NCBI RefSeq assembly: GCF_037975245.1
Contig: NC_092580.1
Location: forward strand, 22,370,501 to 22,434,500
DNA: 64,000 bases
Direction of reading: 5' to 3'
DNA from: Apostichopus japonicus
Lineage: Eukaryota > Echinodermata > Holothuroidea > Aspidochirotida > Stichopodidae
Of the stretch, positions 45,915 to 60,700 are shown piece after piece (position 1 is the stretch's first letter; every line of letters begins with the position of its first letter). The notes beneath the pieces were generated by a model. The model worked only from the letters and a program-made list of their open reading frames with translations, did no database searches and had not been told where the DNA came from. The position numbers and the translations under genes were made by a program.

Positions 45915-48723
45915 CTATGTTTCCTGAGGGTTGATCAACGTTTCTCGTAATATTATTTGCTGCTCCCATCCTGGTTGTCTGTGGTTAAGACCGATACGGG
46001 TTCTCTCTTGTACCGAATAAGCTTGACCAGTGCTGATGTTAGTCCAACTCCAAGTGTGATTCAAGTCATGTATGTGCCAGCAATCGCTTTCTTTCATTTC
46101 CACAAGTGCCTGGAATGCACACTTGTTATTTGATAGAGCTAAGGCACCAGCTGAGTCCAATGATTGCAAGTCGTCAAGCATGTTACTGCCTCTGATCTGA
46201 AAAATCTGTGACAAAGTTTCATCTGTAATAAGATTCATGACAGAATCGCACTTTATCCCAGCAATAACTTGAATGCCATATCTGGGCAATCTTTTGGCAG
46301 CTGTGACATCACTTTTCAGTTCAATTTGGTCAATTATGACCACCTCTGGACTGTGATTTGCACTCTCTGAGATCACTTGGTGCTGCTCTTCTGGGTTGTT
46401 TACCTGCAGGAGAATAAATTAGGCAACAAAGTTAAAGAAAAAACCAAACCCACAAGAAAGTTAGTTCCTGAAAGGTCAAGTATTCAAGAACATTCATAAG
46501 ATATAAACTGATGAGAGTAACAACAACTTTTTCAATGATATTTTTATTACACTACTATTTTGGAGTCACAGGGGAAGCTTATGCAGCATGTAATACACAG
46601 CCAATCAGCTACATTTGCCGAACACCCACCTGTAAACGTCTTGCACTGCCAATGGAGAAGTGGGGAGTATCAGAGTCACCAGCGATCTAGAAGAAAACAA
46701 ATATGAAACATATCTCAAAAGCTAGAAGAAAGGTCTTGTCCCCTTCTCAATAGTATTAAGATGCTTACCATGTAACCATATTAGGTAGGCTAAATCTGGC
46801 ACACCAAGATGTTCTATGTGGTAAAGTTTAACTCCATTTTCAAAAAGTTTAAGGGATGATAGCATTTTAATTCCCACATTTTGTTCCTATTCCAAAATAC
46901 ATAAGTTTTCATTCCTGAGATCAAAAAGGGAATGCCTCCTCTTTATTTCAGAATCGCACTATCCTGTTTCCTGGTGTATAAAACAGTGCAGCAAAACAAC
47001 TACAATACTGTGACATTTACATAACGATCCATGGTTACTAGTTTATTTTCAGGTAGGTTCATTTATCTGCATTTCGTAAACAACTCATACAGGTCTTAAA
47101 ATGTGGACTGAACTCCAATAACAGATTGGTAAGGTTTGCAGGTACAATGTCAACATCTTGATACAGATATATTTTCTCACATCTTTTCTTTCAATTACCT
47201 GTCACATCCAGGATTTCAAGAAATTTCCAGTATGGATGCTCATTTCTTGTGTTAAGAACTCTAAAACACAATATCGTCACACAGTGTTTTCTTGTTAGTA
47301 TTAAATGATACCCACTCACCCCCCCCCCCAAATGTATAAATCCGTCTCAATGAGGACTTTTTTTCTCTCCGTAGACTATTGCAAATTACCTCATTGTAGG
47401 TGTCAATCACCACTACTTTCTTTTTCTCTGTATCACTCAAACACCTAGCTAGTTCTCTCAGTAGGGTGGTCTTCCCCACACCGGGGCAACCTAAGATCAG
47501 AATGGACCTGCCGCTCAAAGCGATGTCGTACATCATGTCAGCGCATCCCAGGAGTGGTAGGGCTACACGAACTGTCAAACCGATCAATTTCTTCATCCTG
47601 TTTCTGACTCCCCTTCAAAGACAAAAAACAAGATTACAAACTTCAATAGAGATGAACAAGATCACAGATAGAAGAGAACAAATTTTTTGGCCAACTAAAG
47701 AGTGTCATATTTATCTAAAGGATGAATCCCCTCCTACCCACCCCTCTCACCTCAACAATTAAAGTGAGTAGTGTACTTCCTGCCTACCGGCAGAAAAGCT
47801 TCGGTCCTGTTTGCATTGGAGTGTACAATACATAAAGACAAAGTACATCAGGATAAATTCAGTCGTAGTTTTCTCACCTGAGACTATGGAGACATCCTTC
47901 CACCCCGCACCGATTGTTATAAAATCCTGTCAGGGCATCATTCTCTTCGATTTCTTGCAAAGCTTTGCTCGTGATTACCTTGCTGGATGCAACAAGGACG
48001 ACTGGTTTCTCCCCCTTGATATTCTTATGTAACCTGGTTAGGAAATTTTAAGGCAATGTTTACTTGTTGTCATTTTTACATGTCACTCTGGCTGAAGTTA
48101 ATACCACATAAGACCACAACAATGAAAGAAAGACAGAGGGACATTGTTGTTGGTAAGGGTTCTTGTACTCACTATAAGAAAGAATGGATGCACGATGGAA
48201 GCAAGGGAATGTTTAAAAATAATTTTGAAACTTTTCAAACAAACTGTTTAAAACTGTAAGTTTTGTCAATCACTCTTTTGTATTATTTTGGCACAGCTCA
48301 TTCAGAAGTTGTTAGGGGCATAAATAGCCATTGGCTCAGTGGTCCAATTATTGCCGATAGGGTGCCTAAATAACAGTGGCCCATTTGGTGCCTTGGTTGA
48401 ACTATGGCATCTTTTGGTAAATCAACCTAGCCACACACCTTCGGAGCTGGTAAACCAGTACAGCCATCTGCCCCTGGGTTGGTTTGACAGCCATTATCTT
48501 GACCCTACCTTGCCTCAGCACACCTGCCAACATCCAGTACAATCTCTGACAGCTGATCCACATGGTTCTTTGACTGACCCTGCAGCTGTTCTCCTAGGGT
48601 GATCAATATATCATCACCGAGTAAAGTCAGCAGTTGAATGATGCTCTCACTGTTCTTCTCTGAAAAATGCTTCACTAACTCCTCTGTTAGGCCAGATAAA
48701 TTACTGTCATAGCTATTGGCTTC
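45915..48723 (-). CDS. copy 2 exons J-N, Ycf45/SpoIIIAA-type ATPase
   Basis: Exons 48509-48723, 47878-48033, 47390-47612, 46630-46686, 45915-46403. Same family blocks as copy 1: EIVLDVGRCAEAR, TGFYNNRCGVEGCLHSLR, LILGCPGVGKTTLLRELA, IAGDSDTPHFSIG, VVIIDQIE, and the WHIHDLNHTW tail. Changes include FDDN to FYNN in the family's DNR block, and a stop (TAG, 45915-45917) a few residues earlier than in copy 1. Confidence 0.8.
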
Positions 48724-51700
48724 CTACAGAAGAAGAGCCGGAAATCTTGTAATTATTAGGAACCGTCTAAAGACACATTGTGCATTCCAAACACAACCAA
48801 AATGATTCCAATCTTAATGACCTAAATCGGTTTGCTTTTGAGACTTTTATTCACTATAAAACATTCGTAGTCTTCACAAGGTATTTTTCTCCCTCATTTC
48901 GATCCCTTTACAAAGATTGAACAAATAAAAATTCAAATGTTTTCCCTTTCTGGCTTCTGTTTGCAACTGTCACTTTCAAGGTATTAATCTACACATGCGG
49001 GAGCAACTGTCTCGACCCCAATAAATGAGCAATGTACATAATGAACAATTTCATCTAAAAACCCCACAAGAAACTCATATACACCAACTGTTATTGGAAG
49101 AGAGAGAGATCAGTAGTCGTGTATACTTGAAGTATTTTCTTAAACGTGCCCATTGATTGGCTTGCTAACCTGCAGACACCTTGATTGAGAAAGAGATAGG
49201 CCTGAAGTGGTGCAGACTGTCTACAACAGGCAATAACTAATGTTGCTGTAAGGTGGGGTGTTAGTTGACATTCATATCAGGTTAGCGAGGGTTTCTTATA
49301 CGAGATTGTTCTGCCGTGGGTTGTCCGAAATATAGGTATCATAAAGGATACAGTTCAGGAGGCGAATCAGATACTTTCCCTCTAGTCAATAACTTTATTG
49401 AGGTGTTCGGATTCCAAATTGACAACAATAGATGGGATGAAACTTGAAACGGTTTTACAATAAAGGGACTAAAGAAATGAGAACTCAAACAATACGTCCT
49501 TACAGGACGAAGATCAAAGTTCTGACCACTAGCAGTAGTAGTAAGTTGAGTCTCATCTATCCGACAAGCTCAGTGATTAAGCTCTGGCACATATCACAAT
49601 CTTGTGCAAGGTTTATTGCTTCCTCGAAATTGTTAATGTTAACGTCCTTAAATTGCGACTTTATTTTTCCAAGCTAGGTAGTCACGAGCCTTCCTACTGG
49701 TTTAGCACTATGTCTCAGTGCTTCTCTTAAAGGAACCTTTGCTCGAGCGTCCTCCTGGAGTCTTGCTACATGACCGAAAAATCTCAATCTTCTATGTGCG
49801 ACAATGGATGTCCAAGGTGTTTGGTTGGTTTCTTGTAGAGCTTGTTGTTTGATAACCAATTGTTATTGATCCATCTAATGTTGAGAATATTACGAAGTAG
49901 TCTCCTTTGAAAAGTGTCAATTTTTGCGATCAAGTTCCTTCGTTGTGCCCCACAGTTCGCAATTGTACAAAAATCTTAAGTTTAATATTTCGGCTTTTGT
50001 TTTTGCTATTGAAAATACTTGACAATGTGTTGAAAGCATCGTTGGTTATACCAATTCTTCGTTTAATATCTTTTTCGGTCCCCAGCAAGCTTCCAACATT
50101 TCTACATTTCTTCCAATTTTTGTTTCCTATTCTTGTGATTGAAAATTTCTCAGTTTTTGTGCATTGACTTTCAGATTAACAAATATGCTTCTTTGAAGTC
50201 ACGCAAAGTGGAATAAGCCAGCATGAACGCACATTCAGCTGATTGACTGACGTACCGATAGCGACCAATAATAATAACTCACGATTGGTCCCTGAACGCA
50301 AATGTTATATCATGTCATGCACATACTATTATTAGCGTGATATGATATTATATTTTTCGAAAAACCCGCAACATCACAGAGACCTATCAACAACAACTAC
50401 GGATTCTGGAGGCCTGCCAACCAATGCTAGGAATAAACTAACTATAACCTTGAATGTTACCTTATACACCAAATATCGTCTGACATTGCTGCACAGTGAT
50501 TGTGTGACACACGTCTACCCCAAATGTTCAAAGTAATCAAATGGAAACTTCAAGACATGTAAACACACATATAAACATCACCAAAATATTACCTCCCAAG
50601 TTCTTTGTGGTACAAACTGGTCAGACCTTTTGTTGATGTTACAAAAGCCTCATTTTAGGATCCTCAGACGAGAGAATAGAAATTGTGCAGCAAGTTGTTG
50701 AGGTTTGAACACAGATGGCTGTTTGCTTAAGACTTTTGTGTACGTTTCAAATATTTCTGGACACCTAACTATATATGTTTACATACTTACTTCTTGAGGC
50801 ACTGGACTGACATCACCATCTTCTGTTTTACGAAGGCAGTACACTTTCTGATCGAAGGAGCCTTCAAGCACCGATGAGCCTACGGGAATATAATCGTTTT
50901 CTTCTGAAAACCAATCGTTTTGTGGTGGTATCCATTGTACCTGATTTTCATTCAGCATCATACTATTCTGTGAAAATGGAGACAATGTTGAGGTACTCTG
51001 TCCAGGCGGTATCATTTGTACCGTACCACCATTCACGATCATGCTATTCTGTGAGAGGGATGCCTGGAGGGATGTATTCTGTCCAGGTAACTCTGGAAAC
51101 ATTTTCATCTCGCCAGTGGAATGGGATGCTTTTAGTGATGTACTGCTCTTATAACTTGATGGTGTAGGAGTTGTTGTACTTGTACTGCTGTCATCTGCTG
51201 CTAAGGATGATTCATTTTCTGCTTCTGTGTACATGACGTCTAGCTTCTTTTTTGTTAGACTTTCCAACTCTTTAAGGGCACCGCGAGAGTGAAGCTCACT
51301 GCAAAAGTTAATTTGTCATGGTTAGACCCAACAAGATGATGGTAAAAGTGGGGTGGGGGGTGGGGGGAGAGCGGGAACTAAACTCACTACTGTAGGTGCT
51401 GGATCAATTAGGGGGTCCAGGTTCTATGGGATAAAGACAATAAAGACAATTGCATAATGTTCTAGAGGCAAAATGAAGACTTCAAAAAGAGGTCCCAGTG
51501 TCATAATTCTCCCAGCATGGGCCCAACCTCCATATTGCCTTGCCTGATCATGTTGACTTGGACAAATTGGAAGCACACAACAGGACAAATGAGCATAGAG
51601 GTGTGATATCAGTAAAAAGGAAAGATTACTTAGGGCATATTAGACTAAATACTGAAGTGTAAAAGTAAGTTGGCCTGACGTTTCGATTCTAGCAGGATCT

Positions 51701-54700
51701 TCTTCAGATGCTAAATGACAAGTAACAGTAACAGAAGGGACAAAAACACGCACAGAATACAGACAGGTTAATGAGCACGATGAACACAACGAGATACATG
51801 TAAGGGGATTAGTAGGCAAGGGATGGAGAGAGGAAAGCAACAGGGAAGAGGAGGGGTAGGAGATAAACACAGAAGTGTAAACCTTGGCAACATACAAAAT
51901 ACTCTAAAACAGGCCTGTGTATAGTTATATGTATTAAAGTTACATAGCCAGGCTGTCTCAACTCTATAAGGATCTTTCCCCGTTCTGTCTCTGAATTACA
52001 TCCTACTTAGAAGCAAAATGTCAAAATCTTTAACTGATTATCTTTTAATTTGAATGAAAACATTTTAATTACTAGCAGATCCATCCATAAACTGTTGGAA
52101 TGAGCGAAGCTGCATCTTTTATCATCAATAAAACCTCATCTTTATTCAGCTGGATGTTCTTGTGCGTATCCCATAGATCAAGATCCCCAACAATATGAGG
52201 GATTATGCAACCAGGGCCGGGAAGAGCAAACCTCTGACATATCGCAGTGACATTTCTGTAGCTAGGTGAGTTGCTAGGTGACTCAAAAGACAGAAGTTGT
52301 ACACCACACTAAAAGGATATGGAGGGGATTAAAGACATATATATAAAATTATATATAACATAAGATGTCATGAATTCATCAAGTTACATTAATGGGTTTG
52401 GAGAACCCATTCAGTACTTTTGGACATACCTTGCATTTTACTCATTGTATAATTGTAATATGTTCAACTGCTATAAACTCAACAACAACAACAACAACTC
52501 TGCACTGGTACCAATAGTAGTTTGGCACTATTTGTAAAAAAATGTCTAAACGATATGCCTTAATTTTCTCTGAATCAAATGCTAATTTAATCAAGATATG
52601 TTATGAACATACAGAGTAGTTTATCACGTTACATTTAAGAAAAAACATGCAGAATCAACCATTTGCATTTTCTTCAAATCAAACAAATATTGTGCCACAA
52701 GTGTTGTTCATAATTACTCACTAGTAGATAAACTTTCATACTAGCTGTAATTAAACACATGGCCACAAGTTTTTCAATTAAAATAACGTCATGCTGAAGA
52801 AAATATACATTAGTTTTACCTTTATGTCAAAGACAGTCCCCAATTTCAGATCCAGCCTCTCTAGTAAAACCTTCCCGACACTTTCACAGTCAAATGTGAC
52901 CTTTTCGAAGAATTAAAGTAAGGGCAAAAACAAACAAAAAACGTGAAAAAATCAATCAATAAAGTTGACCATCCGTCTTGTGAAGCTGGCCATGCATTGC
53001 CCTGACTAAACATGATGCGACTGTAATAGACCTGCAGTCTTACCCTCACACAAAAAAATGACCAAAGAGTAAACCCAGCAACCATCTTCATTTATCAACT
53101 GGTGCTTATTTAGGTTAAATGCAAACTTATTTCCATGTGATTTATCAAGGCTTTAGAGCTGACGTTTTAACATAGCAATTTTCACATAGATAACTTTCTT
53201 AGTATAAAATATTAAACAGATATATCTTTGGAGTTTTTAACAATCAGAAATATATTTGTATCAAAATTTGCAATGCCAAAAAAATTCCTTAGTCAGTTGT
53301 GGGATGTGAAAAATGTATCCACAGATTTTGAAGTTTGCTGATGGAGAACAATTACTGTTTATTTTTTTGATAGTCATGTTTCAGTACAAGCTAGCTTTAA
53401 AGCATCCTAACCATAGATCCTGATGGATGGATTCTAGTTGGTCATACAATAGCTCAAGCCTGGGTTGTGGGCCTAAAAGATTATAGTCTGTTGGTCTAGA
53501 TTCAGCAACAGGAGTATTGACTTTCTCCAGTCAAATCTGAACAAATGTGCAGAAGGAAACTACAAGATTTTGCCTCCTGGTAGAACAGTGACATCACACA
53601 TTATGAAAATGGCAGCCTTATAAAAATGGCAGCCTTATAAAAATGGCAGCATTATAAAAAATGCAGGATGTGACTTTTACCAAAGTAAGAATCCCTATCG
53701 CCTTAGACTGATCCATCCTTTAATAATTTATACTTGCTTACTCTAAGAATTCAAAACGTTTCTTATTATTAGACATTGTTTGGTTTTGAGGTTCATTCAG
53801 AATAGTTGAAATTTCTACACTATTAAGTGCACAATGTTACAATTCATGAGAAAAGTTAACATACCATTACAACTTTTTGATTCTTTAAGAAATCGCACAA
53901 CTTGGTCCATCTAGCATCATACTTGTGATTGACCTGACCTCCTATCGGAGGAATCGGAAGCAAAAATCCGGTACGAGACCAATTCAAAACTACCAAAATA
54001 TCTTGGCTGTGCATGACAGATATGATTGGATTAACTTCCTCCAGCATTTGAGAGATGAGCATGGTTAACCTGTTTTCATTCCCTATCACCTCTACCTTCA
54101 CATCTACTTTAGTCTCTGTTGCCATGGAAACTGGTGCATCTGCTTTTTTCTTCTTGGACCTTTTTCTTGCCGTCTTGGTTTTGGTGGGATCTGATGATAT
54201 CGATTTCAAAGAAGAAGATGAAGACAGTGTACACTCTTCAGAGGTAGGTGGTACCTCTCTCTCACTATCTGGAATGGAAGGAAGGGCACCCTGAACTGGT
54301 AATATCGATGGTGTAGGGCCTTTATCTGGTAACGATAATGGCATGGGAACTGTCTGCTCACTTCCTTTTGACTGCATCGTAGGGCTCTCTTTGGGTGGAG
54401 GTGGTCCATTGCTATTTGCTTTAGCAACCAGTGATACCCCACTGTTGACATCAGAAATGGCTGCTGTCAGGTTACCTTTACATTGGCGAAAAAGTAAGAT
54501 GCAGGTAGTCTTCCCCCTTTACAAAATATGCCCGAAAATGCAATTTAAGTGCTATTACTTAATGCAATGTGATGGGTTTCTTCAACTATGGTACTTTGTG
54601 AAAAAAGTAGGGTACTGAGAGGGCTGCAGCAATATGTTATCTCAATTGAAAAACTTTTAGCCATGATTTTGGTCCAGTGCAGGACAAAATCTTTTGTGCA

Positions 54701-57700
54701 GTTTTACACAAGAAGTACTTCTGGTCAGTGAAGATCATCTCTATAGTTCGATATTGACTGAGCCTTACTGCAGAGGAAGTTGCAACTGCTGCAGCCTTTC
54801 TCTTTTGGCGCAATGCTTAACCTTAAAACACTAAGAAGCATGTTTACATTGACAACATCAAAACCTGAAAAATACATGTACTCCTATAACTAATGCATGA
54901 TAGGCTTATGATGAAACAGTTACAAGCGAAGTGAAGGATGCATGAAAATCCAGGCAGCTAGCATTGATGTGCATAGTAAAAGTATTTCAAGGAAAGGCAG
55001 TAAAGAAAAATGATTTCATTTCCTAAACTTTGTCGCTATAGTTGAACGAATTAAAATTAATTATCAATGCTGTTTTTTAATTGACTAATTTATATGTTTT
55101 CTTAATGAAAGTGCAAGAATGCCATTTCAAAGGGACTTGGTATAATACTAAAAATTAAAAAAAAACTATTGAAACACTATATCCATGTGATGATCTTGGG
55201 TATATACACACTATATGAATCTTTCTCTTTTCCAATAAATTACAAGGCAGTTGTGTAATTGTTTCACCATTTCCTAATAAGCCCCTTTAAATCTCCAATT
55301 GCAGGACAAGAATGTACCTTAGCATCTGATTACTCTGGGAGGTGAAAGTACTCCCACTCATCATCACTGCAGTGTAGCCATGGAAACAAAATGATTTTGA
55401 AACAAGTGAAGAACAGAACCAAACCCCATTTCACAAGACAACATACTAATGGAAGATTTGTCGCAACACTTCACATCAGCAAAAGTGTAATGTAGCTGAA
55501 GAGAATTTAGTTACTGCTTATGTAGAAATAACCACTTCGCCACGTCTTCACTTTTTCACTTTATCGTTATCACAAAAGATGACTAAAGGACTGATTATGA
55601 GCTGTACAAAGTTTAGTGGAAGTTATTTGCTCATCCCCTTGGTCTAATAGCGTCAGCTTCATTGTTTGAATACCAGGAATAAACATTTATCTAAATGCAA
55701 CTTTTAAATGCGTTCATGCTTAAAAAATGTCATTGCACTTAAAAGTTCATGTCCTTTCCAGGGTGAACAACTGTCTCTAGTTAGGATGTGTCCCCATTCA
55801 TGACAAACACTGATGGGAAATGTTTGAGATATGGCTGGAAGTCAACATAGCATACTTTCTCTTCTGCTGATGATCCGATGATATAAGCCTGGTAATGCAA
55901 AGTCCTTTATGAACATTAGCCATTATGCTTAACATTAATCCTGACCAACAAGCACAATTTGAAGAAAGCATGATCTTGAGGTGTGTTTTGGGAAATAAAA
56001 TTCCTGGGTACAGATCAGTTGATGATTCTCCAATGTTTGCAGGTCCCTACAGTTTGCTATCCAAGATCTGGTCTCTTCAAATGTGGAACCATATTCTTCC
56101 AGGTCTCTCCACAACATGGGGTGGTCTCTTTGTTGAAGAATGGATTCAATTGCTCATATTGTCTTGACAACTGTAAGTTTTCTCTCTTCCAGAATTTCTT
56201 GAGAGCATGCAATAAATGTTACATACATGGAAATCACAGACAAATGCTGTAAACTTAACAACTGAAAGAAACAGTTGGTAATTCACACCTTACAAAGAAA
56301 TTGGCCTTCCATAAACAACACAAGAAAAAGACTTTGAAATTGACATATATCATGCCTCAAAAGAGTAAAAGAAAATGAAAAAAATGAAAAGAGGCAAAGT
56401 GCTCTATAGAAAAGACAGCAGAAAGAAGCTACTTCGCAGATAATCGTGAGAAACCAAAACAATTTCACAATATTTCACAGAATTAGTAAGCTGTCAAGTT
56501 TCAAAGACGTGTTTACAATTTCTTCATCTGTGTTGCAGGAAGCGCAGAAACATATGCTACTTACCGTGGTGCACACTGAAATGCATGTTTGCAGAACAAA
56601 AATAATAAATTCATCCAAATCAAACTTTACCTATTTGGACTTCATTGTCGCTTGTTGCATTACCATGGCCACCAACATCATCGTCCATCTTTCCACCCTG
56701 GGATGCCTTGATGAGATCAAAAACTTTGTCATCAGAACTAACCAATTCTAATTCTTCTCTGCGGGAGAGGTGCGTCTGCAGAAACTTGCAGGCATAGCTT
56801 ATGTCACAGTAATCACCACAAATGTTTACAAAGTAGTTTAATTTGTTCATTACAGATGGCTTGGCTCCTTCTTTTTCTTTTCCAAAGAATGACAAAAACT
56901 TCAATGCACTTGCACCTTGTGTGACAAAGTCTTTCTTGATGACAAACACTTTTGGAAATTTCCAGAGGAACTCCTGCAAACTTGGACAGTTGTGCAGAGT
57001 TTCCACGATTTCGTGGTCTGAAGCGATTTCTTCAAATTGTTCTTTGAGCTCCATTAAACTTATTTTTGAAGGTTTGTTAGCTCTGCTACGATTTTCCAAA
57101 ATTAATTGAAGTTTTAGTCTGTTCCTGTGAAATGGACTGTTCAGTGCAACAAAATCTTTGGACATGCAGAGTGACTTTGCCACTTTGTTAGAACACTGTT
57201 TCATAAACTCTTCAACAGTGTTACCGGGGTTCTCATCAAGTGATAAAAATTTCTTCTTGAATTCTGTCCAGCTCATTGGGTAACCTTGAGATTTTAATAT
57301 ATCTTTTACGAAGTCCTCGGTCAATGCCTCGGAAGGCTGTTTTTGTATCTTTTTGGTGACAGACGTTGGCCCACCTTGATCTTTTTTACCTATTAGCAAG
57401 GAAAGAAAGTAACCATAGTGAATGAATGATGTGGCAGCAGTTAGTGGCTACTTGACATGTACGGGGATGTGGAGAGCTAACCTTCAAATAAACTTGTTGG
57501 AAAGCCGTAAAAAGAATGACTAGCCAAGTGATTGCCCTAGACAACCAAAAATCATGTCTGACAACCTAAAACCCTGCTCAGGTTGTCCGACTGGCTTATT
57601 TACCGTAGGTGTTCAACACTTCCAACAAATTACTATTCTCTAAAATAAAAAACCACCCTGAAAATTATATTGTAGCTTTTTGGTATCGCCCCCCCCTCCC

Positions 57701-60700
57701 CCATTCATATTAGAAACGGCGTAAGAAATAAATCACATTTTGGTACGTTCCATAATGAGGGGAAATCCTACACTTTAGCTGTACGTGCATACTCTACATA
57801 TGCACTAATGGTTACGCACAGTAATGTATACTTCGTACACTACAGAGTACAGACCCTCCTGGCCTCGACCACGCTTGCCATCTTCCTCACGACCGCACGC
57901 ACGTATGACGAGCTAGCTAGCTGGAGAACAACGTGTATGAGTACTACCAAAGATAACCCACCTTCGGAAATATCTTTGGTACTACTAATAGAATTCTATG
58001 GTACTATTATACCGTGCATGTGGGCATACTGCATGCTCATTTCTGTAGCTGCAATATTGTGCTGTATACCCTCCATGGGCTTACCCTGTCTCTGGAAGTG
58101 ATCAGAAACAAACTCAGAAATCATTTTTCACTACCAGAGAATTTCTGCAACCCAACATAATTAATGTGTCATACACCCTATATCTATGCATACACCACAT
58201 ATAACTCTATAACTCTACACTACAGTTCTGTTCAATATTTGTCGATCTCTGTAAGAGTAGACTTTAGTCACTAAGAGTAAGATTTAAGCCTCAGGAAGAT
58301 AGACTAGGCCTACGTAGCCTAACGTTAGGGTATACTCACCTACAAGGCTAAATTGAAACATTTTAGTATTTCTTATCTACGGATCTCGCGCAATGTGCCG
58401 CCATTTTAAAAATCCAAGTGCTTTCATTTGGACAACCAAAAAATCGTTCAGACGACCAAATATGATGGCAAGGCTGTCCGAAGGAAGGACAACCTTAAAA
58501 AGTTTCTTAAAAATTAGTAATGGGACTAACTCTTGCAATTCTGTCAAGTGATATTTTAAGGTTTTCAGATCATATGAGCAATCAACCATCAAGGCACAAT
58601 CATAAGTCTAATTCAGTTCAGCAGCTCTTATGATTTTCACAAATTTATCTCAAAAGGCTTTAGACCACCACCACAGGCAATAGGTATCTATAATCCTACT
58701 CCTTACTAACCAATGGTAAGTGAGCTTAATTTTAAATACCACCATGTTATTACAAATATATACAAATGGCAAAACTACATGTAGATGATACATAAGTAGC
58801 CTATGTCGTCGTTTAAAAGTACACTTTTTTAATTGTATAATTCAGCATCAAATTTGTTTAGACCAAAAGCAGTCCTAATGGTGTGCTTTTCAAACAAAGG
58901 GCATTTACTGCCAATGGGTTAATTTTTGTACTTTAAAATCTGTTATAAACATACAGTAGGTTGTCATTTATCTTTCCTGTTTTGTCATTTTCTTTTAGCA
59001 ACCCTCCACTCAGTGACCATGGTAGTTGTTGTATACCATACATGCAGCCATCATATCGAATGGGGTCAAGTTTAATATGATTGCACCCAGATTCCCTGGA
59101 AAAATTATAGTTATTATTTATTCAAGAACATATACTGTACCTTTAAATATTTGTGCCAAGCTATAATTATGTAATAGAAGGTTCTATACATATTTTAATT
59201 AATACACATTCCATTGTATTGTAATTCTGACCTCATAGAAAATAAAGAAGACAGTTATACTCTGGCTTTTGACTAAGAAACTTGTGTCTGCTTAGTTCTT
59301 TACTACCCAACCCTTGAAACCTCCAGTAATTTCTAGTTACCTTTTCCAAGACCCAAATGAGTGCTAGTGTCAGCTTACTTTATTCCCATGGTGGAGTGGC
59401 CTGGCCTAAGTTGGGCATGTATTTACTTGGAATTTTTCTGAAACCCTTGGGTAAACAATATGTTACACAAAGCTGTCCCTTAAAAATGGAAACCTGTTTG
59501 TGTGTATCATTAAAATTTACCAAGCAATGCCTCATTTAAATGTTATACATACAGCTTAGAAATTGAGTATAACAAAACTGTGAAATACTAAGTACAGTAC
59601 TGTGTATATAAGTAAACTACAAATCTTTAATGCACGACATGTTACAGTTGAACATTTATGGCCAATGATGAGAAATGGACATATGGGTGACCAAGGAAAG
59701 CAAAAGAAGTTAATCTAGTGTTTCCTAAGTTAAAGAGTAAAGTTGACTTTAAAGGATAAATAAAAGAAGCTGCAGTTAATATTGCAAAATAAACAAACCT
59801 ACTGTACCAGGACTTTGAATTTTCATGTCACCCGGGAAGATGGAGGCTTCTTTCAGTTGAGTGCGCCACAAATGTGATTGAAGCAGTTGAATCTTGTCTG
59901 CTGTAACTTTAAAAAATTTCCTTAGCGAAGAAACGAATTGAATGAAAGACTCTTGATTGCTCATGAACAGCTGCTTTTCGTCTCTGCGAAGGAGGTTCCT
60001 GGAAAACTCGTAGGCAGCAAATACTGTGCATGTTCCACTGCATAGGTTGAGAAAATATTTCAGTTTGTGACAAAAAGATTCTTTACTTTTACCCTCAAAC
60101 TGGAAGAAAGAGTTGAATGGAATGGCCAGGGGTCCACATTTTACACTACGTAGATTGCCACCCTCAGATGACATACGGAATATATTACTGTGGTTGAGCA
60201 GTGATTGAGAAAGTTCATTGGAGTTCCTTCCAAACATATCTCTCTCCTGTTCAGATCCTAACACATTGAAATGATAGCTTATCTTACCTAAATGCCCATT
60301 ACCAAGTTTATTATTGACAGCAAGTATGAAATGTAATTTGGTCAAAGCAGAGCATTTCACATCATTATAAATGGAGATGAAATCAGGGGAATTCAAAAAG
60401 CCATTTGGAGGAGACTGGCAAAACACTTCTCTGATATCAATACCATATGTTTCAGGTTTTCTTGATTCCAATTCTGAAGGGAAACATTTCCATGATAATG
60501 GTCCGTCTTTTAAGATAGCTTTGAAAAGACTAACATCGTCTTCATCAAAGACATCCAGCGATTTTTTCTGATTGAGCCCATTGCCATCTGTAGAAAATAC
60601 AGAATGAACATGCTGTGACACCATTAAAATGTGAAACTTGTCAAAAGGTGGGTATACTATATTGACAGATTGTGTGATGGGAAAGTTTTCAACAAAAAGT

